Made by a program: the position numbers and the translations under genes. A DNA stretch of 64,000 nucleotides from Flavobacteriaceae bacterium EG-1. Lineage in GTDB: Bacteria > Bacteroidota > Bacteroidia > Flavobacteriales > Flavobacteriaceae. The stretch's first letter is position 1, and each line of letters starts with the position of its first letter. Below the pieces are notes generated by a model. It ran no database searches and was not told the DNA's origin. It saw nothing but the letters and a program-made list of their open reading frames with translations. Of the stretch, positions 27,878-39,200 are shown in pieces. Where the stretch lies: NCBI RefSeq assembly GCF_009649685.1, contig NZ_WJPK01000001.1, positions 314,760 to 378,759 on the forward strand, in the 5' to 3' direction.

Positions 27878-29271
27878 GATTGGCCAATTTTGTAATATTG
27901 GAATCCTTTTGATTGCATAGTATCCTTATCTAAAATTCTTCGGCCGTCAAAAAGAAATGCGGGTTTTAGCATTTCTTTAAAAATAGCATCCCAATTATAG
28001 GTTTTAAATTCATCCCATTCTGTTAAGATACCTATGGCATGAGCATCTTTGGCTGCCTCCATGGGGTCTTCAACTACTGTTAATAGTCGTCTGTTTTCTT
28101 CAGGACTTCTTGATCCTAAGTAATCTAAATCACTATAAATTTGTTCTTTCGATACTTTAGGGTCATAAACAACAATCTTTGCTTGTTCGTCTAGTAATGC
28201 ATCGGCAACAAAGATGGCAGCTGATTCTCGTGTATCGTTAGTATCTTTTTTAAATGCCCATCCGTAAAAGGCTATTTTTTTGCCAGAAACTGTATTATAT
28301 AGTGTAGAAATAATATTTTCGGCAAATCTTCTTTTTTGGTAATCATTCATTATAATTACTTGTTCCCAATAATCTGCTACTTCTTGAAGTCCATAACTGC
28401 GAGCAATATAAACTAGATTTAGTATATCTTTCTGAAAACATGAACCTCCAAAACCAACGGAAGCATTTAAGAATTTAGGACCAATTCGACTATCAGCACC
28501 TATAGCACGAGCAACTTCGGCAACATTCGCATCTGTTTTTTCACATAAAGCAGAAATCGCATTAATCGATGAAACTCGTTGGGCTAAAAAGGCATTTGCT
28601 ACTAATTTAGATAGTTCTGAAGACCAAACGTTTGTTTGTAAAATTCTTTCTTTGGGTAACCAGTGCTCATAAATAGCACTTAAAGTATTTTTGGCTGCTA
28701 TTCCAGATTCCGTATCATCACCACCTATCAGAATTCTATCTGCTTTTAGTAAATCTTCAATTGCAGTTCCTTCAGCTAAAAATTCAGGATTTGATAAGAT
28801 TTCAAATTTAACATCATTACCAGTATTGTCTAAGATACTCTTAATAGCACTTGCAGTACGTACTGGTAATGTAGATTTTTCAACAATTATTTTATCATCC
28901 TTTGCTACTTTTGCAATATTTCTGGCACAAAGTTCAACAAATTTCAAATCTGCAGCTTGCCCTTTTCCTTTTCCATAAGTTTTTGTAGGGGTATTAACTG
29001 AGATAAAAATCATTTCTGCTTCATCAATGGCCTTATCAACTTCAGTCGAAAAGAATAGGTTTTTACCACGGCTGGCTGCAACAATTTCTTTTAGACCTGG
29101 CTCATATACTGGAAGTAAATCTAAATCATCATTATTCCAGGCATCTATTCTAACCTGATTTATATCAACAACAGTAACTTTAATTTCAGGGCATTGACTA
29201 GCAATAACAGACATAGTTGGGCCACCTACATAACCGGCGCCAATACAGCAAATTTTTGTAACTTTTTTCAT
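27874..29271 (-). CDS. ugd: UDP-glucose 6-dehydrogenase
   Basis: A 465-residue NAD-dependent dehydrogenase making UDP-GlcA from UDP-Glc. The N-terminus [19 protein letters not shown], the [17 protein letters not shown] loop, [26 protein letters not shown] and the active-site Cys in [19 protein letters not shown] are those of the longer, animal-type UGDH group and differ from the second dehydrogenase at 24443. [18 protein letters not shown] marks the C-terminal Rossmann domain. First gene of the minus-strand nucleotide-sugar operon, with about 410 bp upstream shared divergently with the aminotransferase gene. Confidence 0.96.
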   Translation of the reverse strand: MKKVTKICCIGAGYVGGPTMSVIASQCPEIKVTVVDINQVRIDAWNNDDLDLLPVYEPGLKEIVAASRGKNLFFSTEVDKAIDEAEMIFISVNTPTKTYGKGKGQAADLKFVELCARNIAKVAKDDKIIVEKSTLPVRTASAIKSILDNTGNDVKFEILSNPEFLAEGTAIEDLLKADRILIGGDDTESGIAAKNTLSAIYEHWLPKERILQTNVWSSELSKLVANAFLAQRVSSINAISALCEKTDANVAEVARAIGADSRIGPKFLNASVGFGGSCFQKDILNLVYIARSYGLQEVADYWEQVIIMNDYQKRRFAENIISTLYNTVSGKKIAFYGWAFKKDTNDTRESAAIFVADALLDEQAKIVVYDPKVSKEQIYSDLDYLGSRSPEENRRLLTVVEDPMEAAKDAHAIGILTEWDEFKTYNWDAIFKEMLKPAFLFDGRRILDKDTMQSKGFQYYKIGQS

Positions 29272-29680
29272 TCAGACTTTTTTTAAAAGGGGTGCAAAGA
29301 TTATAAATAATTTTGTAAAATTTCCTCTAATGTGACAAACGAGCATATTTTAACGGTATTGTGATTGTTTAAAATAATTATACTTATTTCGAAGTTAATT
29401 CATGTATTTTAACGAAAAATCGAAATTTATATTTAAGGTATAATATTCTTGGGTAAATTGCTTTTATTCAGGTTGTATAGGTAAATGTGGTTTTAATTAA
29501 CAATAAATTATAACTTTTAATCGAAATAAAGATAGTAGGTTAAAAATTTATATAAGTAATTCATAATTTTGGGTATATCTAAATTATGTGTACGTTTTTG
29601 GCGAATGAACCGTTAGTAGTTTTAAATCGTAAATATAGGGCAAGTACGTTTTAAATATTAATTTATTCCATAGAATAACT
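29272..29680. other. Divergent promoter region between ugd and the aminotransferase gene
   Basis: About 410 bp with no gene in either direction; both flanking genes start at its ends, so it should carry two promoters. On the plus strand TAATTTTG at 29564-29571 matches TAnnTTTG but has no TTG at the usual 17-23 bp. On the minus strand a near match (AATCTTTG, 29295-29302) lies 24 bp from the ugd start, also without a good upstream element. I report these as candidates only. Confidence 0.35.
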
Positions 29681-30817
29681 ATGAGTGTAGTAACAGCAGG
29701 AAAAATATGGCTATCATCCCCTCACATGGGTGAAAATGAACAAGTTTATGTTAAAGAAGCTTTTGACACTAATTGGGTCGCTCCATTAGGACCAAATGTT
29801 AATTTATTCGAAAAGTCTATTGAGTACTATATTGGCAATGGAGTTAACGTAGCTGCACTAAGTGCTGGTACTGCTGCAATCCATTTAGCTTTAAAATTAT
29901 TAGGTGTAACCAATGGAGATGAAGTTATTTGTCAGAGTTTTACATTTTCTGCATCTGCTAATCCAATACTTTATCTAGGTGCAAGTCCTGTTTTTGTTGA
30001 CAGTGAGAAGGATACATGGAATATATCTCCTTACTTGTTGGAAAAAGCAATTTTAGACAGAATTTCTAAAGGGAAAAAGCCCAAAGCAATTGTCGCTGTT
30101 CATTTATATGGCATGCCTTATAATGTTTCAGAATTGAAGCGCATTTCCGAAACCTATAAAATACCTGTAGTTGAAGATAGTGCAGAGGCATTAGGAAGTT
30201 CAGTGAATGGTGTTAAATGTGGTAGTTTCGGTGATATAGGGATATTATCATTTAATGGAAATAAAATAATTACGACTTCTGGAGGTGGTGCTTTGGTGAC
30301 TAAGAATTATGAATATAAAGAAAAAGCTATTTTTCTTGCCACTCAAGCGAGAGATGATGCTCCCCATTATCAACATTCCCATGTTGGACATAATTATAGA
30401 ATGAGCAATGTTTTAGCGGGTATTGGACGCGGACAAATGGAGGTTCTAGATGATAGGGTTGCTGCACGTAGAAACAATTTTGATTTTTATAAATTAAAAT
30501 TGGAACAGTTAGAACAAATTGAGTTTTTGGAAGAACCAGATGGTTACTTTTCAAATAGATGGCTAACATGTATTTTAACTCCTTCATTTGAAATTCGAGA
30601 AAATATTAGAGTTGCATTATTGAATGAGGATATTGAATCACGGCCACTATGGAAGCCAATGCATCTTCAACCTATCTTTGAAAAGTACACTAATTATGCG
30701 GATGGTACTTCATTTGATTTGTTTAATAGAGGTTTGTGTTTACCTAGTGGTTCAAATCTCACAACAAACGACTTAGAAAGAATAACTGACCTAATCTTAA
30801 AGATTTTTAAATCATGA
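29681..30817 (+). CDS. DegT/DnrJ/EryC1/StrS aminotransferase (PglE-like)
   Basis: A 378-residue PLP-dependent sugar aminotransferase. IWLSSPHMGENEQVYVKEAF at the N-terminus, ALSAGTAAIHLALKLLG for the PLP phosphate site, VEDSAEALGSSVNGVKCGSFGD, and the PLP-binding Lys in SFNGNKIITTSGGGALVT fit enzymes that aminate UDP-4-keto-6-deoxy sugars, such as PglE. Its TGA overlaps the ATG of the PglF/WbpM-like dehydratase (ATGA at 30814-30817), so substrate-producing and substrate-using enzymes are coupled. Expected product is a UDP-4-amino-4,6-dideoxy-HexNAc for the repeat unit. Confidence 0.93.
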   Translation: MSVVTAGKIWLSSPHMGENEQVYVKEAFDTNWVAPLGPNVNLFEKSIEYYIGNGVNVAALSAGTAAIHLALKLLGVTNGDEVICQSFTFSASANPILYLGASPVFVDSEKDTWNISPYLLEKAILDRISKGKKPKAIVAVHLYGMPYNVSELKRISETYKIPVVEDSAEALGSSVNGVKCGSFGDIGILSFNGNKIITTSGGGALVTKNYEYKEKAIFLATQARDDAPHYQHSHVGHNYRMSNVLAGIGRGQMEVLDDRVAARRNNFDFYKLKLEQLEQIEFLEEPDGYFSNRWLTCILTPSFEIRENIRVALLNEDIESRPLWKPMHLQPIFEKYTNYADGTSFDLFNRGLCLPSGSNLTTNDLERITDLILKIFKS

Positions 30818-32751
30818 TTCAAAATTATTTATCTAATAACGTGAATCGTTATGCTTCGAAATGGCTCGTATTGTTAATTGATGTAATTACGGTAAGTTTT
30901 TCTTTCTTTTTAGCCTATTGTATTCGATTTGACTTGTCTTTAGATTTCGACGTTGAACAACTATATACGCAATTACCTTTTGTAGCACTTGTTGCTTTGA
31001 TATCGTTTTTGATTGTCGGTTCATATAAGGGTGTAGTTAGACATACTGGTGTGAGAGATGTGTATAACCTTTTTAATGCGATATGTACTTGTAGTATATT
31101 GATGATTGTAATGATTCTAATAAACACTAAGTTAGAATTTATTGAAAAATTTACAATCCCAAGGAGTATTATTATTTTTCATAGTCTTTTAAGTTTTATT
31201 GGCTTGACCGCTTCTAGATATGTTTTTAAATCCCTTTATAATAATTATTTGGCAAAAGATATGAAGGTTAATAAAAATGTATTAATCTATGGGGCGGGAG
31301 AATCTGGTATTTTAACACATAATGCACTTACTAATCATTCCAAAAGTAGAGCTAGAGTTGTTGGTTATATAGATAATGATAATCAGAAAGTTGGTAAACA
31401 GATAAACGGTGTAAATGTATTTGATAAAAAGGTATTGACGGAAGATTTTTTAACGAAAAAAGATATCTCTGAAGTAATTTTTTCAATACAAAATATTGAT
31501 CCTAAGAAACTGAGAAGTTTAGTTGAAAGTCTAGTAGAGTATCCCGTTCAAGTAAAAATTGTTCCACCCGTCGAGGATTGGATTAATGGGGAGTTACGTG
31601 CATCCCAGATTAAGCAAGTACAAATTGAAGATTTATTAGATAGAGCCCCAATTAGTATAAAAAACCAGAAAATTGATAATCAATTAAATGGAAAAGTTAT
31701 TCTTGTGACGGGAGGAGCAGGATCGATAGGTAGTGAGATTGTTCGTCAAATTTGCAGTTATAGTTATAAATCATTGATTATCATCGATCAAGCGGAATCT
31801 GCTCTTTACGATTTGCAACAAGATTTAAAACAAAATGGCTATCATAATTTTATACCTATAGTGGGTGACATTCGCGATAAGAATAGAATGAATGCTATCT
31901 TTCAAGAATACAAACCAAATATGGTTTTTCATGCAGCAGCATATAAGCATGTACCATTAATGGAGTACAATTCTTATGAAGCCATTAAAATAAATGTTGC
32001 AGGAACAAAAACGATTGCTGATTTATCACTAAATCATAAGGTAGAGAAGTTTGTTTTCGTTTCTACAGATAAAGCTGTAAACCCAACTAATGTTATGGGT
32101 GCATGTAAGCGAATTGCAGAGATGTATATCAGTTGTATGCAGCAAGAAAAGAAAACCAAATTTATTACGACTAGGTTTGGTAATGTTTTAGGTTCTAATG
32201 GCTCTGTTATTCCATTATTTAGAAAACAGATAGAAAAAGGTGGTCCTTTAACTTTAACTCATAAGGATGTTACGCGATATTTTATGACTATTCCGGAAGC
32301 TTCGCAATTGGTTTTAGAAGCAGGCTCAATGGGCGAGGGGGGTGAGATTTTTATATTTGACATGGGAGAGTCTGTTAAGATTTTTGATTTGGCCAAAAAC
32401 ATGATAAAATTGTCAGGATTAAATTATCCTGAAGATATAGATATAAAAATTACAGGACTTAGACCAGGCGAGAAATTATATGAAGAACTTTTAGCAAATG
32501 GTGAAAATACATTACCCACTTATCATAAGAAAATAAAGATTAGTAAGGTTCGAGATTTAGATTATGCAGAGGTAAGATCCAAAATTGACGAATTATGTAT
32601 TACGAATATGTTTTTTAGTGGTAATACGGTACGTTTGATGAAAAACATTGTGCCAGAATATGTTTCTAATAATTCCGAATTATGCGACTTAGATGATGAG
32701 AAGAAAAAGTCAGATTCTGATAAACCAACATTAAAGGTAGTACAATCTTAA
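30814..32751 (+). CDS. UDP-GlcNAc 4,6-dehydratase, PglF/WbpM-like membrane protein
   Basis: A 645-residue inner-membrane enzyme of the WbpM/PglF/CapD group. Residues about 15-130 form four transmembrane helices; NVLIYGAGESGILTHNAL near 155 is a CoA-binding-like Rossmann fold; KVILVTGGAGSIGSEIVRQI near 294 begins the catalytic SDR domain. The active site reads FVSTDKAVNPTNVMGACKR near 416, with Met where classical SDRs have Tyr, the Ser-Met-Lys triad known for WbpM-type enzymes. LRPGEKLYEELLANGE closes the domain. It turns UDP-GlcNAc into the 4-keto-6-deoxy sugar aminated by the preceding gene product. Confidence 0.95.
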   Translation: MIQNYLSNNVNRYASKWLVLLIDVITVSFSFFLAYCIRFDLSLDFDVEQLYTQLPFVALVALISFLIVGSYKGVVRHTGVRDVYNLFNAICTCSILMIVMILINTKLEFIEKFTIPRSIIIFHSLLSFIGLTASRYVFKSLYNNYLAKDMKVNKNVLIYGAGESGILTHNALTNHSKSRARVVGYIDNDNQKVGKQINGVNVFDKKVLTEDFLTKKDISEVIFSIQNIDPKKLRSLVESLVEYPVQVKIVPPVEDWINGELRASQIKQVQIEDLLDRAPISIKNQKIDNQLNGKVILVTGGAGSIGSEIVRQICSYSYKSLIIIDQAESALYDLQQDLKQNGYHNFIPIVGDIRDKNRMNAIFQEYKPNMVFHAAAYKHVPLMEYNSYEAIKINVAGTKTIADLSLNHKVEKFVFVSTDKAVNPTNVMGACKRIAEMYISCMQQEKKTKFITTRFGNVLGSNGSVIPLFRKQIEKGGPLTLTHKDVTRYFMTIPEASQLVLEAGSMGEGGEIFIFDMGESVKIFDLAKNMIKLSGLNYPEDIDIKITGLRPGEKLYEELLANGENTLPTYHKKIKISKVRDLDYAEVRSKIDELCITNMFFSGNTVRLMKNIVPEYVSNNSELCDLDDEKKKSDSDKPTLKVVQS

Positions 32752-32808
32752 TTTTTTTATTATTCTTGCATATTTTTAAAAACTTAAATCATAATAAATT
32801 TGAATACT

Positions 32809-33567
32809 ATGCGCTTAAATTTCCTATCTGTTTGTTTGATTGTATTAATTTTTAGTTCATGTGCATCTAAAAAGGATATTGTTTACTTTCAAAATGCTGG
32901 TGATTATGAAACGATAGTAAGTGACAATTCTCACACCAATAAGTTTAAAATTGATGATGTTTTAAGTATACATGTATCTACTTTTGATCCACAAGCAAGT
33001 ATGCCTTTTAATCTGCTAAAAGGAGCTGAAGAAGGGGGTATTAAAGCGGAACAAGTAGATTATATTATTGACAAAAATGGTGAAATTGATTTTCCAGTAT
33101 TAGGTGCAATTAAACTAGTTGGACTTTCACCTGAAGAAGCAAAATTATTTTTAAAAGAAAAACTTTCTCCTTATTTAAAAGATGCAATAGTTAATATTCG
33201 ATTAAAGAATTTTACTGTAACTGTTCTTGGTGAGGTTAATAGACCAGGAACCTATCCGGTAGATGGTGAGCAAATAACTGTGCTAGAGGCAATTGGATTA
33301 GCTAATGACTTAACTATTAAGGGTTTGAGAAAAAACGTGATGGTAATACGCGATTTTAATGGAACAAAAGTGTATACGCGTATAGACCTAACCCAAAAGG
33401 AATCTCTAAATTCACCCGTATACTACTTAACACAGAACGATGTGGTTTATGTTGAACCAAATGAGTCTGCGGTAAACTCATCTGCTTTTGATAGTAGGGT
33501 CTCAGTATGGGTATCAATAGCTTCATTGCTAATCACTTCTACAGTGCTTTTAATCACAAGGTTATAG
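32809..33567 (+). CDS. wza: Polysaccharide export outer-membrane lipoprotein (Wza-like)
   Basis: About 252 residues from ATG 32809 (MRLNFLSVCLIVLIFSSC); a TTG three codons earlier is less likely. The SPII lipobox FSSC places the mature N-terminus at Cys. KFKIDDVLSIHVSTFDPQASMPFN begins the Poly_export domain and VTVLGEVNRPGTYPVDGEQITVLEAIGLAND the SLBB domain; a C-terminal hydrophobic segment (VSVWVSIASLLITSTVLLIT) is common in Bacteroidota homologues. It should form the outer-membrane exit channel paired with the Wzc 54 bp downstream. Confidence 0.94.
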   Translation: MRLNFLSVCLIVLIFSSCASKKDIVYFQNAGDYETIVSDNSHTNKFKIDDVLSIHVSTFDPQASMPFNLLKGAEEGGIKAEQVDYIIDKNGEIDFPVLGAIKLVGLSPEEAKLFLKEKLSPYLKDAIVNIRLKNFTVTVLGEVNRPGTYPVDGEQITVLEAIGLANDLTIKGLRKNVMVIRDFNGTKVYTRIDLTQKESLNSPVYYLTQNDVVYVEPNESAVNSSAFDSRVSVWVSIASLLITSTVLLITRL

Positions 33568-33621
33568 AAATTAAAATAGTTTTATAGTATTAAATTTCTT
33601 TAGTAAAGAATATAGGAAAGT

Positions 33622-35991
33622 ATGGAGTCAAAAGATTTTGCTAATAACACAAATGACCTTAAAGAGGTTTTAATGTCTTATTCAAGACATTGGAAATGGT
33701 TTGTATTATCGATAATAATATGTCTTATATTATCTATGTTGTATGTGCGCTATGCAACGCCCGAATACGCTGCCAAAGCAAAGATACAAATAATCGAGGA
33801 TCAAAATTCTGGTTCCGAACTTTCAGCTTTTCAAGACTTAGATATTTTAGGTGGAGCAAAGAATAAAGTAGAAGATGAGATTGAGATTCTTAATTCTAGA
33901 TCAAATTTTATTGAGGTGGCGAAAACTTTAGGGCTTAATGTTAAGATTACGGCTTTAGGGAATGTAAAAGATTCTGAGATTTACTCGGAGCGGCCAATTA
34001 AGGTTAATTTTATAGAAAAAGACTCAATAATTTATAATTCTGAATTTACTTTTTATTTAGAACTTACTTCCGATTCTAATTTTGGTTACAGTTTGGAACG
34101 GGATAGTCCTGTTAAAATGTATGCTTATGGTAAAAATATACCTACAACTATTGGAGGTTTGGTAATTACTCCAAATATACCTTTTTTTAAAAAATTTCGA
34201 GGTCAAAAAATCATGGTTACTGTTAAGCCTATGGTTCAAATTGCCCAAGCGTATCAGGGTAAGATGATAGTGGCTGTTGCTGATGAATATTCGAATATTA
34301 TTAATATTAGTCTTAATGATCCTGTAAAGCAAAAGGCTATTGATATATTAAATACTGTAATTTATAATTATAATCAAAATGCAATTACAGATAAGAAGAA
34401 TATTGCGGATAAAACTGCAAATTTTATAGACAATCGAATAGCAACAATATCTTCTAGTTTAACAGAGGTAGATGAAGATGCAGAAAAATTATTAACGGGA
34501 AAAGGAATGACTGGAGGAGGCTTAGAGGTTGGGGCCGCAGTACAGGCAAGTTCACAAAGCCGTCAACAACTTGATAATGCAAGAAATCAACTGGATTTGG
34601 TGAGTGGATTAAAAAATTATGTTGCCAGTGATGAAGGTTATGAAATTATGCCAATTGTAGATCTTGGAAATGGTGCTATAACCGCTACCCAGTCAAAATA
34701 TAATGAATTGGTTGCAGAGCGAAATAGACTTTTGAAAAGTGCCGATGAGAAAAACCCAATTATTGTTAATTTAAATGATCAATTGGATCAGTTAAAATCA
34801 ACAATGCAGTCAAGTTTAACCTCTATGGAGCGTAATGTAGGAGCTACGGTAGGGACGCTACAAAATCAAATGGGAAGAATACAAGGGACAATTTATTCTG
34901 CACCAAAAAATCAACGATTATTAACTGATATTACTCGACAGCAACAGACAAGAGAGAGCCTGTATTTGTATTTATTACAAAAAAGAGAAGAATCTCAAAT
35001 TGCTGCGGCTTCAAGTCCTGAAAAATCAAAAATAATTGATAATGCCTATCTCGAAAGTAAATTTCCGGTTTCCCCAAAAAAGCAAATAATTTATTTTGCA
35101 GCTATAATATTTGGTCTTTTTATTCCATTTTCTGTTATATATCTTCAGGATTTGATAGACAATAAAATTCATAATAAAACGGGTTTGGAAAAACTTGTCA
35201 ATAATGTTCCTGTTTTGGCGGAATTGCCTAGTCTGTCAAAAAAAGATGAAATATTGGTCCGTAAGGAAGATCGAAGCGTATTGGGTGAATCACTTAGGAT
35301 TTTACGAACTAATCTAGATTATATCATTAATTCGAAAAGGGCGGGAAGAAACAATATAATTTTTGTAACCTCAAGTGTGCCAGGTGAAGGAAAGACATTT
35401 TTATCATCAAATCTTTCAATGATTTTCGCCAATACCGGTAAAAAAGTATTATTAATTGGCGCAGATATTCGAAACCCCAAACTATATACATTTTTCACTA
35501 GTAAAGATGTCGATAAATTAGGATTAAAGCCAAGTAGAAATAAAGACGCTGGTTTAACCGAATTTTTATATGATGATTCCATATCTACAAAAGATATTAT
35601 AAACCCATTGTTGGTGCATACCACAACTATTGATGTGATTTATTCGGGTAAAATTCCTCCTAATCCATCAGAATTATTAATGAGTGAAAAACTGCATGGG
35701 TTATTTGAAGAAGTTTCTGAAAAATATGACTATGTTATAGTAGATATCGCTCCTTTAATGGTTGTTACAGATACTTTGTTAATAAGTAAGTACGCAAATC
35801 ATATAATTTATGTTACTCGAGCGGGTATTACGGAAACAAAAGTTATTGAATTTCCACTTAAGTTACGTGATGAAGGTAAGCTTGAAGGGTTAGCTTTTGT
35901 AGTGAATGATGTTAGAGATTCTAAGTTAGGTTATGGTGGTAAATACGGCTATGGTTATGGTAAGACTACAAAAAAATGGTGGAAATTTTAA
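33622..35991 (+). CDS. wzc: Polysaccharide co-polymerase and tyrosine autokinase (Wzc-like)
   Basis: A 789-residue Wzz/BY-kinase fusion. The first transmembrane helix is WKWFVLSIIICLILSMLY, followed by the Wzz domain, a coiled-coil periplasmic part (about 250-470) with the GNVR-type hinge QRLLTDITRQQQTRESLYLY, and a second helix near 489-508. The cytoplasmic kinase has Walker A SSVPGEGKTFLSS (about 585), Walker A' LLIGADIRNPKL (about 611) and Walker B VIVDIAP (about 705). The tail GYGGKYGYGYGKTTKKWWKF carries four Tyr, the autophosphorylation cluster. It controls chain length and export with Wza; the cognate phosphatase is encoded at 50678. Confidence 0.96.
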   Translation: MESKDFANNTNDLKEVLMSYSRHWKWFVLSIIICLILSMLYVRYATPEYAAKAKIQIIEDQNSGSELSAFQDLDILGGAKNKVEDEIEILNSRSNFIEVAKTLGLNVKITALGNVKDSEIYSERPIKVNFIEKDSIIYNSEFTFYLELTSDSNFGYSLERDSPVKMYAYGKNIPTTIGGLVITPNIPFFKKFRGQKIMVTVKPMVQIAQAYQGKMIVAVADEYSNIINISLNDPVKQKAIDILNTVIYNYNQNAITDKKNIADKTANFIDNRIATISSSLTEVDEDAEKLLTGKGMTGGGLEVGAAVQASSQSRQQLDNARNQLDLVSGLKNYVASDEGYEIMPIVDLGNGAITATQSKYNELVAERNRLLKSADEKNPIIVNLNDQLDQLKSTMQSSLTSMERNVGATVGTLQNQMGRIQGTIYSAPKNQRLLTDITRQQQTRESLYLYLLQKREESQIAAASSPEKSKIIDNAYLESKFPVSPKKQIIYFAAIIFGLFIPFSVIYLQDLIDNKIHNKTGLEKLVNNVPVLAELPSLSKKDEILVRKEDRSVLGESLRILRTNLDYIINSKRAGRNNIIFVTSSVPGEGKTFLSSNLSMIFANTGKKVLLIGADIRNPKLYTFFTSKDVDKLGLKPSRNKDAGLTEFLYDDSISTKDIINPLLVHTTTIDVIYSGKIPPNPSELLMSEKLHGLFEEVSEKYDYVIVDIAPLMVVTDTLLISKYANHIIYVTRAGITETKVIEFPLKLRDEGKLEGLAFVVNDVRDSKLGYGGKYGYGYGKTTKKWWKF

Positions 35992-36018
35992 TCTAAAATA
36001 AGATATTAAAATAAAACA

Positions 36019-36048
36019 AATCCTGAGATAATATCTTGGGATTTTTTG
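36019..36048 (+). terminator. Rho-independent terminator after wzc
   Basis: Hairpin arms AATCCTGAGAT and ATCTTGGGATT pair over eleven positions with two G-T wobbles and a short AAT-type loop, followed by a run of six T. It ends the aminotransferase-pglF-wza-wzc transcript. Confidence 0.85.
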
Positions 36049-36224
36049 TCTTTAAAATTTTCAGTTATTAGCAATTAATCTTGTTTAAATGCAAGTTGGA
36101 AAAATATTAAAATACTATAATTCCTAATGCTCCGTTTTTGTAGATATGTTATGTAATTAGTCGATTACACAGGATTTTAAACGAAAATGAAGTAGGGTAT
36201 TTCGGCTATAAGTTGTTATTGAGT

Positions 36225-36232
36225 TATCTTTG
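36225..36232 (+). promoter_or_regulatory. Candidate -7 box TATCTTTG for the first giant gene
   Basis: Exact match to the Bacteroidota consensus TAnnTTTG, downstream of the wzc terminator. No clear TTG lies 17-23 bp upstream, which lowers confidence. If used, transcription would begin near 36239, which argues against the in-frame TTG at 36230 as start codon. Confidence 0.5.
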
Positions 36233-36295
36233 TACGTCATTGATTTTTATATGTACCTGTACAGTTTAAGGAAGTTATTAAACACTATGTTGATT

Positions 36296-39200
36296 ATGGA
36301 AAAAAAATACACTAATCATAAGCGAAATTTAGATTCGTTATGCTATGAGAATATTATTGGTAAAAATCATATTTTGTTAAAATCTTATTCTTGGATACTA
36401 CTAATTCTATTGTTTCTTACCACTAGTTCAACAGTACAGGCACAGCTTCCTACATCTTTTCAACAAGTAGATTTGTTAACAGGTTTAACGAATGCCACAA
36501 CCATGCAATTTGCTCCTGATGGGCGTATTTTTATATTAGACCGTGGCGGTGAAATTATAATATATAAAACAGATACTCAAACTTCGGTAAGTGCTGGTAC
36601 CTTACCTGTTTATAACGAATTTGAAGATGGTTTATTGGGTATTGCTTTTGATCCTAATTTTTTAATTAACAATTATATTTATTTACATTATTCTGTAATT
36701 GGAGTGGACAAAAATCGGGTGTCTCGGTTTACAATGAATGGTGATGCGATTGATTTGTCCTCGGAGGCAATCTTATTAGATTGGACCACACAGCGTATTT
36801 TAAGTTTCCATACAGGCGGTGACATGGCATTTGATTCCCAAGGAAATCTTTATATCGCGACTGGAGATAATACCAATCATGGTGGATATAGTAAAATGAG
36901 TCAAACTGAAAATGAAAACAGTGCCGAAAAAAGTTCATCTAACACCAATGATTTGCGAGGTAAAATATTGCGAATAACACCGCTATCCAATGGTACATAT
37001 TCAATACCACCTGGCAACCTTTTCCCTGTAGGCACTGCAAATACAAGGCCAGAAATTTATGTAATGGGTGCTCGAAATCCTTACCGTATATTTGTGGATG
37101 ACTCAAATTCAGATTGGTTGTTTTGGGGAGAAGTAGGACCTGATGCTAACTCCGCAAGTGCCACCTTAGGCCCAGAGGGATTGGATGAATTGAACCTTGT
37201 GAAGCAAGCAGGAAATTATGGTTGGCCCTATTTTTCTGGTGCGGATAATGATGCTTATCAAGTATTGTATAGAACTCCGTCTCCATATTTTTACGACCCA
37301 GCGTCTCCTGAAAATATTTCTAATTTTAACACGGGATTAACGAACTTGCCTGCGGCGCAACCTGCATGGTTAGAGTTTCCTGCTGAATGTTATTTGGCAG
37401 GTCCGCGTTATTATCACAATGCAAGTCTAACAGATTTGCAACGTTTTCCAATTGAATTGGATGAGCATTTCTTTTATTATGACTTTAACACGAGTCAAAT
37501 ATGGGCTGTAGAGATGGATGCTCAAGGAAATATTTTGAACAATGAACAATTTGCACCAACTGTATTTCCCAGTAATAATGATGGATTTATAGATATGGAA
37601 ATGGGACCTGATGGTAAAATGTATATCTTATCTTATGGTGCAGGATGTTGCCCAGATAACGTTGCCACTGGAAAATTACTTCGAGTAGATTATACGGGTA
37701 TAACTTCGAATGCGCCTCCTACAGTTAAGCTGTCAGCAGATGTAACAAGTGGTCAATTACCATTAACAGTTAATTTTTCTAGTGTCGGTACTTCAGATCC
37801 AAACGGAGATTCACCATTAACATATGAATGGGACTTTGATGGCGATGGTTTCGTAGATTCTGTTGGTGCCAACCCAACTTACACATACACGGTTGCTGGA
37901 ACTTTTAATGTTCAACTAAAAGTAAATGATGGTAATGGCGGTGTAGGAGTTAATAATATAACAATTTATGCCGGTAATACTGCGGCTGTTTTTACCTACA
38001 ATAATCCACAAGACGGTGGTTTTATGGATTGGGGTGATGAAATTTCAATTGATTTAACCGTAACTGATGCAGAAGATGGCTCAACAGGTTCTGGCATTGA
38101 TTGTAACGACGTTAATATAGTGCCTGCTTTAGGTCATTTAAATCACTATCATGATTTAGCCACTATAACGGGTTGTCCTAATGATTTTACACTGTCTTAT
38201 GATGGACATGATATTTCTGGAGATATGGATATTTATTATGTTATAAACGCTAATTATACCGACCAAGGCGGACTACTCACATATAACCAAATAGTATTAC
38301 ATCCAAAAAGAAAGGAAGCCGAATATTACGATACAGAAGACGGCACTACAATTATAACGAATACTGATATATTCGAAGGTGGAGCGTCTGCACTTGAAGT
38401 TAATAACAATGGTTATATTTCGTTTTCAGATAGAAATCTGGTGAATATGAGTGCCGTTAAATATAAAGTAGCCTCAACAACTGCTGGAGGGACCATAGAA
38501 TTTAGATTAGGAAGTCCAACAGGCACTTTATTAGCAACTACTGCAGTTCCTAACACTGGCAGTTTAAATAATTGGGAGGCTGTTGAGTCAAACTTTCCAA
38601 CAACGGTAGGCAAACAAGATCTCTATTTTGTATTTAAAAGTTCAAGTGGTTCTCAAGGAATTTTCGATTTAAATTATGTTGAGTTTATAGGCCCTGGTGT
38701 ATCTACCGATAATACTGCACCTGAAATTTCAATCGTAGAAGCTTTAAGTTCGACAGAAGTACAGGTGAAATTCTCTGAATATGTAACGGCTAATACAGCA
38801 AATCAAATATCTAATTATAATATTGACAATGGAGTAACGATTAGTTCAGCAGTATTGCAACAAGATGGTTTAAATGTTTTACTTACAGTATCACCATTAA
38901 GTTCCAGTTCTAGTTATTCCGTAACAGTTAGTAATGTACAGAATATAGCAGGACTCCCAATACAAACAGGTTCATATCCTTTCTCTATAATTAATTCAAT
39001 GCGCATAAATTCAGGAGGAGATGAAGTAGTAAATGATGCAAAAGTATTTACTATGGATGATTACGCCACTGGAGGAAGCAACTATTCAAGGTCAATTGCT
39101 ATTGCCAATACCGATAATGACGCAATATACCAAACTGAAAGATATGGCGATTTTACCTATGAAATTCCAGTTCCATTGTCAGGCGAGTATGATATTCGAT

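Noticed and set aside
36230-36295. TTG start for giant gene 1
   Set aside because: It falls on the likely -7 promoter box at 36225-36232, and downstream ATGs give a better signal-peptide length.
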